From Culturomica sp. (lineage in GTDB: Bacteria; Bacteroidota; Bacteroidia; Bacteroidales; Marinifilaceae): a stretch of DNA of 41,248 nucleotides. The stretch lies in contig JAISVB010000010.1 in the NCBI GenBank assembly GCA_031271755.1, positions 1-41,248 on the forward strand, read 5' to 3'. The first letter of the stretch is position 1; every line of letters begins with the position of its first letter. Both the position numbers and the translations under genes were made by a program. Below are positions 40,964-41,248 of the stretch, piece after piece. Under the pieces are notes generated by a model. The model had not been told where the DNA came from. It saw nothing but the letters and a program-made list of their open reading frames with translations, and ran no database searches.

Positions 40964-41248
40964 TTACATCGAAAGTTCATTTAATATTTTCAATCGTTCC
41001 TTATTTGTCATTTTCAAAAAAGAGGAGGAAATGATTTTATAAATATCTTCCGTCAAGACCCCGTTCTCGGCCGCCAGCAGCACCCGTGTACTGCCCAGGT
41101 GATCCCGCTTGAAGTACTTGTAGACGAATGTTCCGTTTTGGTTCCACACAAAGCCTTCCGGATGGATCACGTACTGCAACACTTCCGCTGCGGAAGGAGA
41201 CTCCTGTGCGTAGGTGAATACGCTCCGGTAGTATGTCAAAGAACCGTT
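40964..41248 (-). CDS. C-terminal end of an RHS-repeat protein (partial, extends past the window)
   Basis: Reading leftwards from the window edge, the frame carries the RHS core signature YVIHPEGFVWNQNGTFVYKY and FKRDHLGSTRVLL. The core then stops early: instead of the usual YYPFG segment and a toxin domain, it runs into about 20 residues (YKIISSSFLKMTNKERL) in clearly AT-richer DNA, and ends. The switch is near 41050. RHS proteins carry polymorphic toxin tips; this one looks truncated or with its tip replaced. The N-terminal repeats lie outside the window, so it is only a partial gene. Confidence 0.7.
   Translation of the reverse strand, partial: NGSLTYYRSVFTYAQESPSAAEVLQYVIHPEGFVWNQNGTFVYKYFKRDHLGSTRVLLAAENGVLTEDIYKIISSSFLKMTNKERLKILNELSM

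Overview
The window reads as a chromosomal stretch of a Bacteroidota (order Bacteroidales) bacterium of moderate GC content. Four things point that way. Many genes are preceded by exact matches to the Bacteroidota -7 promoter element TAnnTTTG. The arginine cluster has the form seen in Bacteroidales: a GNAT acetyltransferase, then argG-argC-argD-argB, an M20 deacylase and argH. There is a TonB-dependent receptor with a carboxypeptidase-like N-terminal domain, a split ExbB/ExbD cluster, and a TPR sensor fused to a DNA-binding domain. The short reads of sequence do not let me name the genus. There is no CRISPR array, prophage, intact insertion sequence or rRNA.

Layout. Positions 1-643 are non-coding and contain hairpins and an 18-bp inverted-repeat pair. 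A lipoprotein (644-1576) follows, then two stacked terminators, dprA, gdhA, an esterase-like lipoprotein, a TatD nuclease and ansA (overlapping), and an exbB-membrane protein-exbD-exbD cluster with a tRNA-Arg(CCG). From 10323 to 17461 lies a seven-gene arginine operon on the minus strand. It is read from one promoter embedded in two pairs of 18-bp ARG-box-like sites. Positions 17909-20167 hold a TPR/HTH sensor and a small secreted protein, probably its target. A 0.9-kb gap (20168-21087) carries a promoter and a highly structured RNA candidate, then a 53-codon basic ORF closed by a strong terminator. Next come a GH29 fucosidase, a convergent DUF5996-like gene, an outer-membrane barrel protein, a NifU-like/GGGtGRT gene pair of unknown function, a ZIP-like transporter and a TonB receptor.

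The second notable coding object is a 1152-residue secreted protein (29794-33252). It combines a formylglycine-generating-enzyme-like (SUMF1) fold, interrupted by an F5/8 type C-like domain, with Ig-like segments and a C-terminal glycine-rich domain resembling that of the ALK/LTK receptors. It converges with zero spacing on an MFS transporter, followed by radA, a class A penicillin-binding protein and a secreted HExxHxxGxxH metalloprotease, all on the minus strand. The right end (39700-41248) is AT-rich. It has a lipoprotein, an unknown secreted protein and the truncated C-terminus of an RHS-repeat protein, and looks like acquired or rearranged DNA.

Best candidates for something undescribed: the SUMF1/F5-8C/glycine-rich surface protein, the structured RNA and small ORF at 20.8-21.3 kb, the NifU-like/GGGtGRT pair, and the GNAT with a cysteine-rich tail as a possible N-acylglutamate synthase of the arginine operon.
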